A model generated the notes under the pieces. The model was not told where the DNA came from. It did not search any database and worked only from the letters and a program-made list of their open reading frames with translations. A DNA stretch of 64,000 bases. Origin: Phlebotomus papatasi (Eukaryota > Arthropoda > Insecta > Diptera > Psychodidae). The stretch spans positions 96,100,627 through 96,164,626 of the forward strand of contig NC_077223.1 in NCBI RefSeq assembly GCF_024763615.1, in the 5' to 3' direction. The stretch's first letter is position 1; every line of letters starts with the position of its first letter. Positions 12,890 through 25,813 of this stretch are shown in pieces. The translations under genes and the position numbers were made by a program.

Positions 12890-13879
12890 GGGGAAAGTGA
12901 CCATGCTTGATACTGTAAAATGATGTACAAGGTTTGTGATTATTTTCTGATTAACACACAAACCGAAGCGATTCTTGCACAATGACAAAAAAATGTTTCA
13001 CTTATTAGGTTCATAATCCAACCTCAAATAGTTCCTGGAAATCCTTAGATTTTCCTATAGAAGAAAATGGAAATTCAGTGGCGATTTTTATACAAGTTGG
13101 GTCCGGGGCCTTCCTGTATAATAATTGATTCGACAATTCGGAGGCCCATTTTCACTGCAAAAAATGCACCGGGTACAAAAAATTGCACATCAATATTTAG
13201 ATTAGACGGAACTCTAATCTAGCTGCTTAAATCGTTTGTACGACTGGTTATTAGTTTTAAAATCACTTTTATCTAATTTTTCTAAGCCATGTTTTTATGA
13301 CATTAGGGCGCTAGCGAAAACCATTTTTTCACTTTGAGTCCATGAAAATGTCATTCTGCAACCTTAAAATTCAGGCAACAGAGTTGAAGATTATGTCAAT
13401 TGTCAATAAAATTGGCGGATTGCAATATGTGTAATTATGAAATAATCACATCTAATGATATAGTTGCCACATTAAAATTATCATTCATGGACCCTTCTTA
13501 GAATATAGGATGGACACAAGTAGAATTTATGAATTTGTTACCACCCACAAAAACAGTGTCCACCAATTAAAAATATTTTTACATAAATATTAGTACTGAT
13601 GAACCCTCTATGTGCCTATGATAGTATTTTTCCTGAACAGCGACATTAATTAAGAAATACTTATGAAATATCATGTATCGAAATTACAGTTTTGGGCCTA
13701 TTTTTGATTTTTGCTTCCTGAAACTAGGAAAAAAGATCTAGGATCCTAATTTTTTTAGGAAATGTGAGGCTTAGCACCAGCTATTGAAATATATTGCGAT
13801 GAGTCATAAATATTGATTAACATAGGAAAAAAATAGTTATTATCAAGCTTGGATCGTATCAAGCATGGTCACTTTCCCC
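12890..13879. mobile_element. TA-flanked MITE, GGGGAAAGTGACC family (990 bp)
   Basis: The left terminus GGGGAAAGTGACCATGCTTG recurs inverted at the right terminus (CAAGCATGGTCACTTTCCCC). TA flanks are at 12888-12889 and 13880-13881. The right half resembles the outer element at 1020-1775. No transposase is seen; non-autonomous. Confidence 0.75.
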
Positions 13880-14204
13880 TACAACTTTCAATTAAAATTA
13901 AAGCATGAAAATTATTATTAATTTTTGTCCAATTCTGCATTATTTATTAACCATAAAAAATTTCTCAGCTCGTCTTTTCAAATTATTTCAATATATTTTC
14001 TATGGTTTTATTTTTTGCCGACTAAAATGAATTTTTCAGTGTTCAAAATGCTTTTTGCCATTTGGTCAGTAGCTTTCTTTTGTAAATTTTATTGATGGTG
14101 CATTGTGAGCAATTCCCACTTTTTGTCTCACTTCTGTATTGTGATATGTTGCTTTAGTCAGCAATTTGAAGCACGTAAAATATCGTCTTTTAAACTAAGC
14201 CATG

Positions 14205-15650
14205 TTAACCCATTAAGGCCGTAATGAATAATTTGTCATAATACAGAATTATTCAGTTTAAATCATATATTAATTTTTACTTTGAAAATAAGTAAATGTA
14301 TTTAATCGACCCAAATACAATATTTCAACAAGTTTATCTTCTTTAGAGTAGACGCATTTTGAAGATATTGATATAAGGTTGAGAAAAATGCCGGGACCCA
14401 GGACGATAAACGCCGGGAGTCCTTGTATAAAAGGCCTTTATCCTTCCGAAAAATCGTTGTTTTGACTACGAATTATACAAGAACTGCTTAACTGATCTTG
14501 ATGACATTCGGTATAGGGTCACTGTATGTTTTATACTTCTTATTTATGCATATCACCCCCTCCCTCCACCCTCCGTTCTGGTAGCCCTCATACAAAATGG
14601 GAGCACTTTACCTTATAACTCCTTTCTAAGACGATGTAGAAAGCTGATATTCAACAAGGGAACAAAACTTATGGAAGACTTTTCAACCATGCATGTTAAC
14701 CCGCTCCTACACCACCCCTTATAGTAATCCTATACAAAATGAGAGCATTTTGACCTCCTTTCTGAGAAGAAGTAGTTAGAAATAGTAGTAGTAGTTAAAA
14801 ATGAAAAAAAATAATAACTAATAACGTTAACAATAATTTTCTAGATTTTATATGCATTTATAGACATCTAGTCGAATTACAACTTTCTGCCTCCTCTTAG
14901 AAAGGAGTTATAAGGTAAAATAGTCTTATTTTGTATGGGGGCTACCAGAAGGGGTGATGGACGAAGAGTTTGGTCAGTATGGTTAAAGAGTCTTCTTTAA
15001 GCCTTGTTCCCATGCTGTATTTCAACTTTCTATCTTTTCTCAGAAAGGAGTTATAAGGTGAAATGCTCTCATTTTGTATGAGGGCTACCAGAAAAGGGGA
15101 CAGAGGATGGAGATATTATACATGGTTTAAAAGTATTCCCTAAGCTTTGTTCCCTTGTCGAATTTCAGCTTTCTACCTCCTCTCAGAAATGAGTTATAAG
15201 GTAAAACGCCCCCATTTTGTATGGGGGCTATCAGAATGGAGGGTGGGGGAGGGGGTGATGTACATGGACAAAAACTTTAAGTCATACAGTGACCCTATAC
15301 CGAATTTCATCAAGATCGCTTTAGTCGTTCTTGAGTAATTCGTTATCAAAACAGCGATATTTCGGAAGGATAAACGCTTTTTTACAAGGACTCCCATCGT
15401 TTATCGTCCTGGGTCTCGGCTATTTTTCAATCTTATATCAGTACCTACAAAATGCGCCTACTCTCTTTTGTGGCGATTCCGGGACCAGCGCCCATATAGT
15501 TTTGACCATTCTCCTTTCTACGTTTGGGTTTGCCATTACGTTTGCCTTTAAGGACGGGAAGATCGAAAATTCAGGACCAGAAAAACATTTTTTCTGACAT
15601 CTCTAAAGCAAAATATATCATTTGGCTCACCGGTGTTCCAATCCTCATTA
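14205..15650. repeat. Large fold-back element with internal ~140-bp repeats
   Basis: The left arm (about 14343-14640) recurs in reverse at about 15150-15480. It shares the AGGACGATAAACG, CTTTATCCTTCCGAA and TAGGGTCACTGTATG blocks. Between the arms, units containing AAAGGAGTTATAAGGTRAAA and TTTTGTATGRGGGCTA repeat in direct order near 14885, 15025 and 15165 and inverted near 14570 and 14720. The outside borders resemble the CCGGTGTTCCAATC / TTAACCCATTAAGG ends of other repeats. The small ORFs inside are by-products. Confidence 0.65.
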
Positions 15651-16582
15651 AAAAAAATAAATAAATAAATAATTAAAGAAACAAATAAATAACAAAATTC
15701 ATGTGATATTAATTACTTAGAGATTATTAAATAGATAAAAGTGCATTTTCCACCATATACATCTTTGACTTTTCCATCCCACTATTCTTGACTTTCCAAC
15801 ACTGAACCTCCTGGACCTCATTCATAGCCTTTTCTGCTACCATTTCCAGGGATTTTACTTTTTCTAGAAGTGCTCAATTGTACATATTTTCTCACAAATG
15901 TTTATTCTGACGTTCTTTCTTTTTAATTCATACTTATAATATCCAATAAGCAACAAAGAATAATGATTCGTATTCATAAATCGAATCTGCGAAACTTTAC
16001 ATTTCTTCACTTGACCTTAGAAAAAAACATTTTTAATTATTATATTAATACTCTTTAACTCGTAGTGAGATTTCTTTACTTATACTCTCTCACAAAGTAA
16101 TAAGAAAAACTTATTATAGCAATGGTTCAATTTAATAAACATTTCTAAAGTAATATCTTTGCAAAAACTTAACAAAATGGAGCAAAAGAGGGATCTAAAG
16201 AGGAGACGACCTGAAACGTAATTAAAGTTTTATAAGAAAAATATCTAATACACGGAAAGAAGGAAGAAAAGAAGAGCGAAAAATAAAAAAAATATTATTT
16301 TAAAAAACCAAAAAAACGGAAAATAGAAAAAATCAATTCCAGAAGCCTAATAGAAAATAGCTGAGATGGCTGAGATGATGGACGAGACATAATTCTCATG
16401 AGAAGAATTGCATAATCGAATTCAATAATCATTTTTCGAATTTGAGGAATTCATAATTCAGCAACTTGACTGTATTAGATACTAAAATATTTTCAGTTAC
16501 ACTACATTGTATCGGCATCGGTGATAAAGGTTTCAGATCTAAGATCTATCCATATGGCTTAACTACTGAAAATTTTTAATAT
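15651..16582. other. Unassigned AT-rich spacer
   Basis: No ORF with coding character, no RNA gene and no repeat shared with the rest of the window was noticed. Confidence 0.4.
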
Positions 16583-17123
16583 ATATAGTAAGGTGGGGTA
16601 AATGGATCGTTTTCCGAAGAGTGCTATTTAAACGCTTGTTTTTGGACTGATGAAAGTCAAATTCATAGAATTATTCACTGTTTCATTTAGAAACATAATA
16701 TAAAAAAAAATATCAAAAATATTAAAGAAAATGTATAAAATAATGATAATACCGAAAAAGTCAGCATGCACTAACTGGGTCGCGTGTTCGCTAATTCACT
16801 TTTAATTAAACCTTTGGATTTAAAATATTTTTTCACAAGGAAAAAACAATAAATGTTTTCAATCAACCAGCTATCATTAGCGAAAATATCACTGCTAGAA
16901 AATTTTTAGTGAAGAACCCAGCTGGTACAAGATTGAAATGAGTCGATTACACTCACTATGGATAAAAAATATTATTTTTGCTTTTTGTCAAACTTGAATA
17001 GTAATATTATGTTACTGTAGTGACTATATTACGGAAATAAAAATTAAAATATTATTTTAAGTGAATTAGTCATAAACGATACAGATAGCGAAGCGCCCGG
17101 ATTAGCACACTTGACTATATCTT
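16583..17123 (+). mobile_element. Dispersed repeat, full copy of the TATAGT-ended family
   Basis: About 540 bp, starting TATAGTAAGGTGGGGTAAAT and ending CACACTTGACTATA. It is the reverse complement of 1153-1725 at clearly high similarity (TGGATCGTTTTCCGAAGAG, TTCTTCACT..CAGCTGG). It stands alone here, which helps define its ends. Confidence 0.62.
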
Positions 17124-17925
17124 GATTCTTTCAAATTATGATTTGGATCAAAAAACAATCTGACGGATTTCACGTCGGACTACAAAATTATCTAAACAAC
17201 TAGTACTTAACATAAATGTTTTTATGTAATCATTGTCGACTTCCGGGCCTTAATAGTCATCAGGTGAAAAAGTACACTATCGACCGAAGATAAAGCAGTT
17301 TCTCTAATACCGGCTTCAGAGGAGGCTTAACTAAATAACAAACAATTTTGTCAATTTTTCAAAATCTAATGGGTAATTTTGACATATAGTATCTAATCCG
17401 AACAAAAATTTCCTTAATAATCTTGCCTGATAAGGAATTAGAGGTTTTAAGCCATATGGCTAAGATCGTCTTCAGACTAGAGGTTTAGCCTAATTTCCGA
17501 AGGACTCAAAATCCTAAATAGCAACAAATTTAATTTGTGTATTTGATTTAAATAGATTAATTCACCTTATTAGTCCATTTCTAAGTCAAAGAAAGTCTGA
17601 AGCCCGTATAAGACTATCATTCTCCTCTGAGTACCCCATCACACGAACTAAGAAACTTCAAAGAGGCCACAACTAACCAGAAAAATGTGTGTTTTGTTCT
17701 GTACTTCAAATAACGAGAAGCATTACAGTGCAACTCCAATAGTGTCAACGAGTAAAATTTATAAATATTAGAACCTAAGGTAATATTTACCAAAACAGAT
17801 ATTAATTTTTTAAACAAGCTTTCAGAATATTTTATCGATTTATTAAGAACATACTCGTATAGAAAACTTATTGCTTTTCAACAATTTTCTAAAAGTTCAT
17901 TTTGTGTAGATTTTATAAGTCTAAT

Positions 17926-18420
17926 CCACTCTCTCGGTCTCAAAATTGGACTGAACTAAATTTAATTTGGACTGATGTTCAAAAGAAGAAGAAGAAGAGT
18001 GCGAAAGAGTAGGATGGGCTAATGCAAAGCTTGTAAGAAAGAGAGAGATTCAAATTTCGCCTTTATGAAATTTTCTTGATCTAAAAGGTGTGACAGGGCC
18101 ATAATGGTCAGTAAAAATGAAGTTTGGTTAGTGTATGAACTAAAAATGCTATTGAAAAAGGTAAAATTAGTAAGTTACGGCTCTGGCACACCTTTTAGAT
18201 CAGTAAAATTTCATGTAATCGAAATTCACACCTCTTTCTTTCTTAAACGTTTTGCACATGTCTATCTCATTTTTTCGGACTCTTCTTCTTCTTTTAAATG
18301 TCAGGCCAAATTAAATTTAGTTCAATCTTGAGTGAGAGGAGTGGATTTTAAGAAAGAAAAACCCGCGAATTTTGATTTCATGAAATTTTACACATCTAAA
18401 AGGTGTGCCGGAGGAATTAT
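17926..18420. repeat. Inverted repeat (fold-back), arms about 160 bp
   Basis: The left arm (~17926-18090) and right arm (~18183-18343) are complementary, through ATCTAAAAGGTGTG, TTCATGAAATTT and the AAGAAGAAGAAG tract. A further piece of the arm follows in direct order at 18344-18420. No gene is visible. Confidence 0.6.
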
Positions 18421-19502
18421 TAACAATATTGATATTGTGGCTTTGATTTAATCTTTAATGGACAAGTGGGAGTAGGATACCTGTGTCTCAAAACAAAAAT
18501 AATTTTTTTGACTATAGAAAGTTTATTTTGTCCTCTAAATTGTCCGAAAAATCAGTTTTTACGTTTGGGACTCCGGTGTCCCATTCATCCTTGAAGGGTT
18601 AAAGGGATTTCCCATTATTTTTTAAGTTTTGTTAATCGACCAAATTGCTAATTTATTGATCATAAATAACAATGTTAACTTATACAGTAAGTGCATTCTA
18701 AGAAGAATTTCTAAGAAGAATTCAGATAACAAATTGCTATTGCGAAATACGCCAACAGACTATGGAAATGACGACATTCTGCCCCGAGTAACCTATTCTA
18801 AGAACTGATTCCTTTTTGAGATTAATTTAAATAAAGAATCTCAGCTTAAAACAAGTTTATTTAATTATTTTTGAACTTTCTCAGCTGAGCTATTAAAAGT
18901 GTTCATGTCTGAAAATGCGAAAGTTCTAGTTTTGAAAAACTTTTTCTGCGAATTGCCATTAATCATCCAATGTAGAAATTTACATACTTGAATAGCACAC
19001 AACTATATTAACAACTTCATGATTTTACTTCATATGCATATTGGGCATATTGGAAAGTCTTTATCACGACAATCATTTTAGAATGTTTCATTTGGAGAAT
19101 TTGTAAATTTAATCTAGCGCAAATGTGAAGATTTTTTTAGACTGTTAGCCACCAGTGATAAGATTCAGTGAAGGTATTAGGCAAAATGGGTCGAAATGGT
19201 TGAAATGAAGAAGAAAATTTGGGAAATTTGAAAATAATTTAATTTTAATGAAGTCATTTGGTATATTATTACCACTCATTGCCTGGCACGAAGTTTCTGT
19301 GGGACGTTTAGCTTTATTTTTGCTTTCAGAGGGAATTTCGCACTTTTTGCTTTGGAGGATTAATCAAACAAGAAATGCTGGATTGTTGTTTGGGGAATTC
19401 ATTCTGTTTCGATGACGTTTACTAACCACTACCATCTCATCAAAAGCTTATAATACTTTTCTGACTAAGTTGTGTCGGTTTTCTGTGCACGAAACTTCAC
19501 GC

Positions 19503-19537
19503 TCAGTGTCGGATCAGCCATTGGATTTACAAGACGT
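19503..19537 (+). promoter_or_regulatory. Inr + DPE core promoter, predicted start at 19505
   Basis: TCAGTG at 19503-19508 matches the arthropod initiator with A+1 at 19505. AGACGT at 19532-19537 matches the downstream promoter element (RGWYVT) and lies exactly at +28 to +33, the only spacing at which DPE works. No TATA box sits at -30. The nearest plus-strand gene downstream is the four-transmembrane gene, so I infer this starts its 5' non-coding exon. Confidence 0.55.
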
Positions 19538-19698
19538 ACTAGTTCTATCGCCTCTGCTTAAACCGAGTTAAACATAATCACATTGCTGTGAAATTTTTTT
19601 GTGTGAAAAAGTGTGAAAATTTTGAGAGTTCCTACCTGAAAGTTGTTAAATAGTGTTCTAAAGGAATATTTCTTGACCTTTTGCCATCTCCAAAACAA
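19505..19698 (+). other. Inferred 5' non-coding exon of the four-TM gene
   Basis: Transcription is predicted from the Inr at 19505, and a strong donor (ACAA|GTAAGTA) ends the exon at 19698. The matching acceptor would be CGTTCCAG at 26175-26182, just before the ATG at 26195, giving a 6.5 kb first intron. This is inference from signals only. Confidence 0.4.
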
Positions 19699-21340
19699 GT
19701 AAGTACAATAAAAGTCCAAAAAATCTGACCTCAATGTTGGCCCTCGAAGAAAAAAGTGATACATTATGAGAGGAATTTGTGACTACGCAGTTTATAAATG
19801 ATTCTCTCATATGAGATTATTTTAGTGCAAGCAACATAGAGACGTTTTTCTTATAATGTAAATAAGTTTATGTAATTCCATCAGCTTCACTGACTTTTTC
19901 AATCGACAAGAGAGAGGAATATTTAGAATTTCTCTATTGCAAAATCTCTATTTGATTAACTATTGCATAACCTGCCTCTTTGCTGTTGTTCGAGGAATAG
20001 TAAATTGCTAAAAATATCATTTTGAGGAAGGTTAGTGAATGAATCTTGATAGAGAGCTTCCGTAGACTCTTGTAAATTGTCACGAAGATAGATAAGAACA
20101 GTACAGTAAATATAAAAAGAAGACTTAAGACCTGTATATACCTGTTTGTTTTATTTAGCTGACATTCTTTACAATCTCATTATAAATCACAGAGATGATA
20201 CCCTTCTATCGCAAGATTAAAATGATTTTTTGAAAGCTCAATTTCTCAAAATTTAAAAATTTGGAGCTTTAAAGAAATTGTATAAACATTTCATGTATAG
20301 TCTGTTCATCTGAAACCCGGAGTTAAAAACTCGGCTCGTGTCAGGATCCAATTGATAAGAGAAATTAGACAGGAAGTTTCTTGATAAGAAATGGTCTTGA
20401 ATTGGTTCATTCAGAGAAACATTGCTCTCAATGGAAACTTCACTATAACAATAATAATTTTATATTTTTTCAGGTGTTACCAAATTTCAGTTTGAGTAAA
20501 TAACCTTAAATGCCAATATTTAGGACCAAATATCAATGATATTATATTACTTATAATGATGAAATTTAACATTATAACATTAAATACAATGACATTGGAT
20601 TCTCGCTTTAATTTTCATGTATTGCGTATTATTTCACAATCCATTAATCTGTTGATTAATTTAATATTAGTCACTTAACAATCAAAAGTACAGAAACATT
20701 GGATTTGGAAAATAAATTTCTAAAATTCAATATGGTCCTAAAATGAAATATCTTGAAATTATTCTCTCAATTTTAATTACATATAAAACAAGGTATTTTA
20801 TCAATACCAAAATAAACTGCAATGATGATTCATATTCTGGGATAAAAGATCTTTAACGTAAATATTCTTGGATGACGACTAGTTAACAGCTGAATTGGCA
20901 ATTTTCTTCTAATTTTTCTGCTTCTATTTTAATCTACTACTAGTCACCTGAGTTCTGTAAGTGCTTTGAATATTTAGCAAAGACTTAATATGAAAAAAAG
21001 ACAGAACACTAATTTCACCTCAATGAAACGCCCCTCAAAAGACTTTTTTAAGTTAGTATTACGTTGCAAAATAGCGAAAATTATTAAAGTCATAAAAATC
21101 ATGTGATTTGAGAAAATTTATTTCAACTAGCTCTTTAGTAGCTTCTAATCTCACCAAATTATAATAATGCCTGCAATTATTATATTTTATTTTAGTACTT
21201 TGTATATGTACATCACTGCGGTTTTAGAACAAAGTCAATAAAGTTGCATTTTGTGCTATTGAAAAAGTCTCATAAATAAAATATAATCGTTTTACTTCTA
21301 CCCAATTATTAGCTGTAATTAATGCTTTTTTTTAGCATGC
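19699..21340. other. Presumed intron sequence, nothing recognised
   Basis: AT-rich unique DNA with no coding ORF, RNA gene or repeat noticed. Confidence 0.4.
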
Positions 21341-21768
21341 AGCGTAAGTGTGCCAAATTCCGGCCAGCTTGCAATTTCGGCCACTTTTTTTGTTCCTCGA
21401 ATTTCCATCAACTTTTAGATTTTACATACTCTAGAGATTATACAATGCAAAAGAATAACAAAAAATGTAGCTTCGACAAACGAGATGACATGAAAAAGAT
21501 ATTTGAAGAATTCCCCAAGGGCAAGGAACTATGAGAATAAAGGTGGCCGAAATAGAACACCAAAACTATGTCTATATTTTTATTCGTTTTAAAATGTATT
21601 AAGAATGATTTTAGAGTAAATAAACACGGTAAACTCTTTACAAGGTTCCAAGAAACACTCTTTCAGAAGAAAGAATAAAAAAAATCAATTTGAATTTAAA
21701 ATATTACATTTCAAACTTGAGACTTTGATGCTTGCATGCAACTATGCCGAAATTTGGCACACTTACCC
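21341..21768 (+). mobile_element. TA-type MITE, GGGTAAGTGTGCC family, with a transposase 5' fragment
   Basis: Its right end (GCCGAAATTTGGCACACTTACCC then TA) and left end (GTAAGTGTGCCAAATTCCGG, outermost bases eroded) are inverted repeats. Inside is a short reading frame ending FDKRDDMKKIFEEFPKGKEL then TGA. The copy at 33855-34172 conserves the same stretch (FDEQDDLKKALEEF) at the same place, and the copy at 37181-38735 has a longer version. It resembles the start of the psq-type HTH of pogo-like transposases. Confidence 0.62.
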
Positions 21769-21883
21769 TACTAACAATTTAATTGAACTATGAACTATGA
21801 ACCATGGCTTTGCTGACATATAAGCCTTTTCGTCAAAGATTTCCACGACGTTTTTGCACAAATGCGGCTAAATTTCGGTTATA

Positions 21884-22118
21884 GCGTAAAGTGATATAAT
21901 TTGGAATTAGTGTTACAAGTTGGACAAATCGCCAGTACAAGTTGGACATGGCTTTTTTTCTTGATAAATGCAGTACAAAATTTGTTTTTAAGCACAAGGA
22001 ACCAAATTATAAAACAAAAGCATTAAAAATATACAAATAAAAATGAAGTACTAAATTTATCAAGACAAAAAGCCCTGTCCAAATTGTGTACCATTGTCCA
22101 ACTTGTATCACTTTACCC
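21884..22118. mobile_element. TA-flanked MITE (TACAAGTTGGACAA ends)
   Basis: About 235 bp of palindromic sequence. GTAAAGTGATA..TACAAGTTGGACA on the left is mirrored by TGTCCAACTTGTATCACTTTACCC on the right, with TA at 22119-22120. The inner arms GGCTTTTTTTCTTGATAAAT / ATTTATCAAGACAAAAAGCC are also complementary. Confidence 0.65.
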
Positions 22119-22272
22119 TACAGTGTTAAAATCCCTCTTTAAATGCACAGAGGTGGATGTAGGTCTGTTGACTTAGGCTTCGAATAACCGCTTAAAAAAC
22201 ATATAATAGTGTAAAATTACATGATCTATGGGACCAATTCTGTTCATCAAAAAGAGAAAATCACGACTTGTA

Positions 22273-22495
22273 GGGGCATTCTGTAACGATATGACAATGC
22301 CATATGAAAAATTTACGTGGTAAATTCGAAAGCAGAACAACCTTAAAGCCCAATGAGATTCGAATGGCCATTGCAAGATCTATTGAGCTTTTAGTAACTC
22401 TAAATGAGTGTGATTGTTGATTAATTTTTCCGAATTTATCATATTAAAATTTTTAAATTGTCATATGAAATTGTCATACCGTTACAGAATTCCTC
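22273..22495. mobile_element. TA-flanked MITE, GGGGMATTCTGTAA family, short copy
   Basis: Left end GGGGCATTCTGTAACGATAT with the CATATGA motif, and right end ..TCATACCGTTACAGAATTCC, are inverted; TA lies just left. It is related to the 516-bp element at 29155-29670. Confidence 0.6.
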
Positions 22496-23064
22496 CACAG
22501 GAAATCTATTAGGCAGGAATTGCAATGTTTTATAGGCTATATGACATGTCGTACTATCAACGGATATACTCGTACGGACATCAATAGTATCAACTTAGAC
22601 CTAAATTGTCTCCGATTGTGTCAACTTTTTTTTTATTATTGAACTAAAAATGATGATCTTTTCAAAATTAGAATGACGATTTTTGTGTACTAACATTATC
22701 GTTAATATATAAAAAAAACATTTATATAAGGATATCGTAATTTTATGATAAAATTCGTATCTTAACCGTATGATCATTTAACAAATAAAAATTTATTTTT
22801 GTGATTTAAGGCCTTTTGATCGATTGAAATATCTTTTGTCTTTCCGAAACAATTATAATTTAATTAAAATACTAAAAATAGCCTGATACAACTCGTAAAC
22901 TCCTACAACTCTTTCTACTTTCTAATTCGACATCTATTAAATTATTTTCATTTTTTTAAATTTAGTTAGTATCTTTGATATTCTTATGCTAAGAAAATCT
23001 TTGAATTTATGAGATCTTTTTAAATTGTCAACTGTAAGAAAATGTGCTTTCGAAATTGTTAGTA

Positions 23065-23994
23065 GGGGAGACCGGAGTACAATTAGCCAGGGGTAAAAGT
23101 AGACAGTGGATTTTTCTCGTTTTTCTTAAAATGTACATCGAGCAAAGTATTTTTTAATGAAAGTAGGAACACATCCCCATATTCCCAGAAATATTTATAA
23201 GTCTGATCCTGTTATCCTACAATTTAGAAGCATTTTTATAAAATGGGTATAAAACTGCAGTTTTGATGTTTCAGTTTTTGGACCAGCATTTGGTTTTCTG
23301 AGTTTGTAGTCAAGATTTCATAGTTTTACCTCGTTTCTGGTTTCATAAACCTAATTAAAGAATATTTTTCACTTGGATAATAATTATCCAATTTTTTATA
23401 TAAGATGAAAAACACTAAAACAGCCCTCGGGGCAGTTGTAGCCACTCTTCCGTGGCCGGATAAAACTATCAATGATTTTTCACTAATACATGGATAATTG
23501 TTAGATGAAAGAGTACTATTGATATTCCAAGCAATATTGCCATTCGGATGAAAAATTTGTGAAATAGATTTTTTCAGGATATTTTCATCAATTTTGCCGC
23601 AATTACAAAAATGTCATAAAAAAGTCGGCTAAAGTCTTTTTCATTAGGTTTAAGTTACATATTTAGTTTCAGTTGGCTTCAGTGGATCAAGTGAAATAAC
23701 ACTTGGTATTTCCAGTTTTAAAATTTCGTCTGGAAAACTGGTGGCAAATAGCACCCCGAAAGTGGCTAAATCTACCCAGGCCGGGGCAGGTGTAGCCAAT
23801 GTGTCATACTTTTTTCATTATCCTCTCTAGAAAAAGCCAAGGATTTGAGAGCTCTGAACTATACGGTTTTATACAGCCAATATCTTAATGCTACTTATGA
23901 AACATAAAAACATTAGACAAACTTTATCATTTTTTCACAAATCATGCGCGAAAAAAAAGCTTCATTTGCTGGCTAATTCTACCCCTGTCTCCCC
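23065..23994. mobile_element. TA-flanked MITE, GGGGAGACCGG family (930 bp)
   Basis: Ends GGGGAGACCGGAGTACAATT and GGCTAATTCTACCCCTGTCTCCCC are inverted, with TA at 23063-23064 and 23995-23996. Internal motifs (GGGGCAGTTGTAGCCA, GGGGCAGGTGTAGCCA) repeat the terminal pattern. No transposase. Confidence 0.72.
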
Positions 23995-24144
23995 TACCGG
24001 AAATATTTTACCGTGTTAAAGAGTTGATCCATAATTTTAATGGTTTTATATGTTCTATAATATTATACTTTTATTGAAGATTTTTCAATTAAGCCTATAA
24101 TCACGATTCGAGGTATTTTGAACCATCATTAATTTGAAAGTGAG

Positions 24145-24250
24145 TATAAATAGTCAAGTGTGCTAATCAAGGCGCTTCGCTATGTGGATCGTTTATGACT
24201 AATCGACTTAAAATATTATTTTTAATTTTATTTCATTTTTATTTTATTTT
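24145..24250 (-). repeat. Partial copy of the TATAGTCAAG family
   Basis: TAGTCAAGTGTGCTAATCAA and GGCGCTTCGCTAT..GACTAAT match one end of the repeats at 1153-1725 and 16583-17123. Only ~100 bp is kept. Confidence 0.6.
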
Positions 24251-24962
24251 ATTTATATTATTTTGAATATAGCTTAGTAAAAAAACTTTTCCTAAATTGA
24301 TTGGAACTTGTCAAAAAATTTATTTCTTTAAAAAGCATAAATGATAGGCGATCGTAAGAATGAACTTTCAAAAGAAAATGTGCAAATGAACTTTTTAATT
24401 TGAAAGATAAGTATTTTAAAAGAAAAGCTGGATCAAAAACAAATAAGCAATAAAAAATTAAATTTGGCCAGCAAAAAATTAAAATAGGTCAGTGAAAATT
24501 TCAGTCTAGTTAGGAAATTATTGAATTTTGATCAATAGGTTCTAAATCTTCACAAAATAAGTCCAATTTATATAAATGACATCGAATATGGTTATCGATA
24601 AAGTTTATTCATTGCTTTTAAAGTTATAGATTAAATACTGTTAAAAACTTTTTTTTGCTGATAACATTTAATTTTTTAACAGTTATTTGTAGAACTTCAT
24701 AAAATTTTGAACCAAAATTAAATGAAAATTCAATGTTATTCGAGAATAATATACTTATCGATCTCTCTTTAACTTGAGCCAATGAAAGTTCAAAAAATGA
24801 GCTACTAACAATAATATCAGAAACGGTCATTTAAGGGTCTCAAATCTAAAATCCGTTTGTCCAGGTTACGTCTAGTATAAATACGCATTTTTAATTTTTT
24901 GCTGTGTTTTAAAATTCAAAATTTTATATCTCCGTTCCTAATTATCCGGTGTTAGTCACATA

Positions 24963-25186
24963 CAGTAGACTCTCACTCAATCGGCTCTTTTTCAATCGGG
25001 CTACAAATTTTGTTGACTATTTTCACGTTTAATTATGAAGCTAATTCGCTGTAGTTCTTCTTATTTTATCGTGATTCTTTATAATTGAGTACTTTTTGTG
25101 GAATTTACAAAGGCTTTGACGCTCAATTCTATCGCTGAACCGGATGACATTTCGCCCCATATTCCCGATTGAGAGAGAGTCTACTG
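24963..25186. mobile_element. Tc1/mariner-pogo-like MITE (CAGTAGACTCTC ends), copy 2
   Basis: A 224-bp copy of 10332-10565. It has ends CAGTAGACTCTCACTCAATC and GATTGAGAGAGAGTCTACTG, and perfect TA flanks at 24961-24962 and 25187-25188. Confidence 0.78.
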
Positions 25187-25781
25187 TAAAGCTAAAATAA
25201 CGCTTAATTTCCTGTATGACTCTTGTGAACATATCAAGATCCTAGATGAAAATGAAGTTTTTTTTTAATTTAAGAAAGTGCACCCAAAATTGTGCATATT
25301 TCTGTGTTTTTTTTTTCGATCTTATAATAATTCTCCCAATTAAATAGAACATTTTAGTAAATTATACTCGTATATATCGAGACCAGAATTAAATATTTTT
25401 TAATAATATTCTTAGAACACAAATAATGTTCCTTAAAATTGTTATATTAAATATGTTGTTACGCTGTAATTTAAGTTAAAATGGAATTAAACCCTTGATT
25501 AAACCAAAACATTTACAAATTGGTTGTTAGTCTCAAATCTCTAATTCCTTTTAGTTTAGCGGCTATTATTAAAATTGTGCGTTATACATGTTACTCAATC
25601 GCCCAGAACAAGACATCATAATTGTTTCCTTTTTATGCAAATTCCGTCTGTAAGTGTTTGATGGGCTAGCCCATGACGAGACAAAAGTCCACGAACTGAA
25701 AGCAAGTTTGGGAGAATAATCTGCTAAAATTTCCCGGAAAAATCTCCAAAAAAAAGGTATTTTCACCTTCAAAAATCACAT

Positions 25782-25813
25782 TATAAAAGCGTGTTGCGGC
25801 TTTTTTGTGGGCA
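25782..25813 (+). promoter_or_regulatory. Possible TATA promoter just upstream of the four-TM coding exon
   Basis: TATAAAAG at 25782-25789 lies 31 bp upstream of a CAGAATT (A at 25813) that could serve as a start site, about 380 bp before the ATG at 26195. It may be an alternative promoter to the Inr+DPE site at 19505. The initiator match is weak. Confidence 0.3.

Noticed and set aside
15331..15597. 88-aa ORF with a hydrophobic stretch
   Set aside because: It lies in the arm of the fold-back element; the mirrored arm does not keep the frame.
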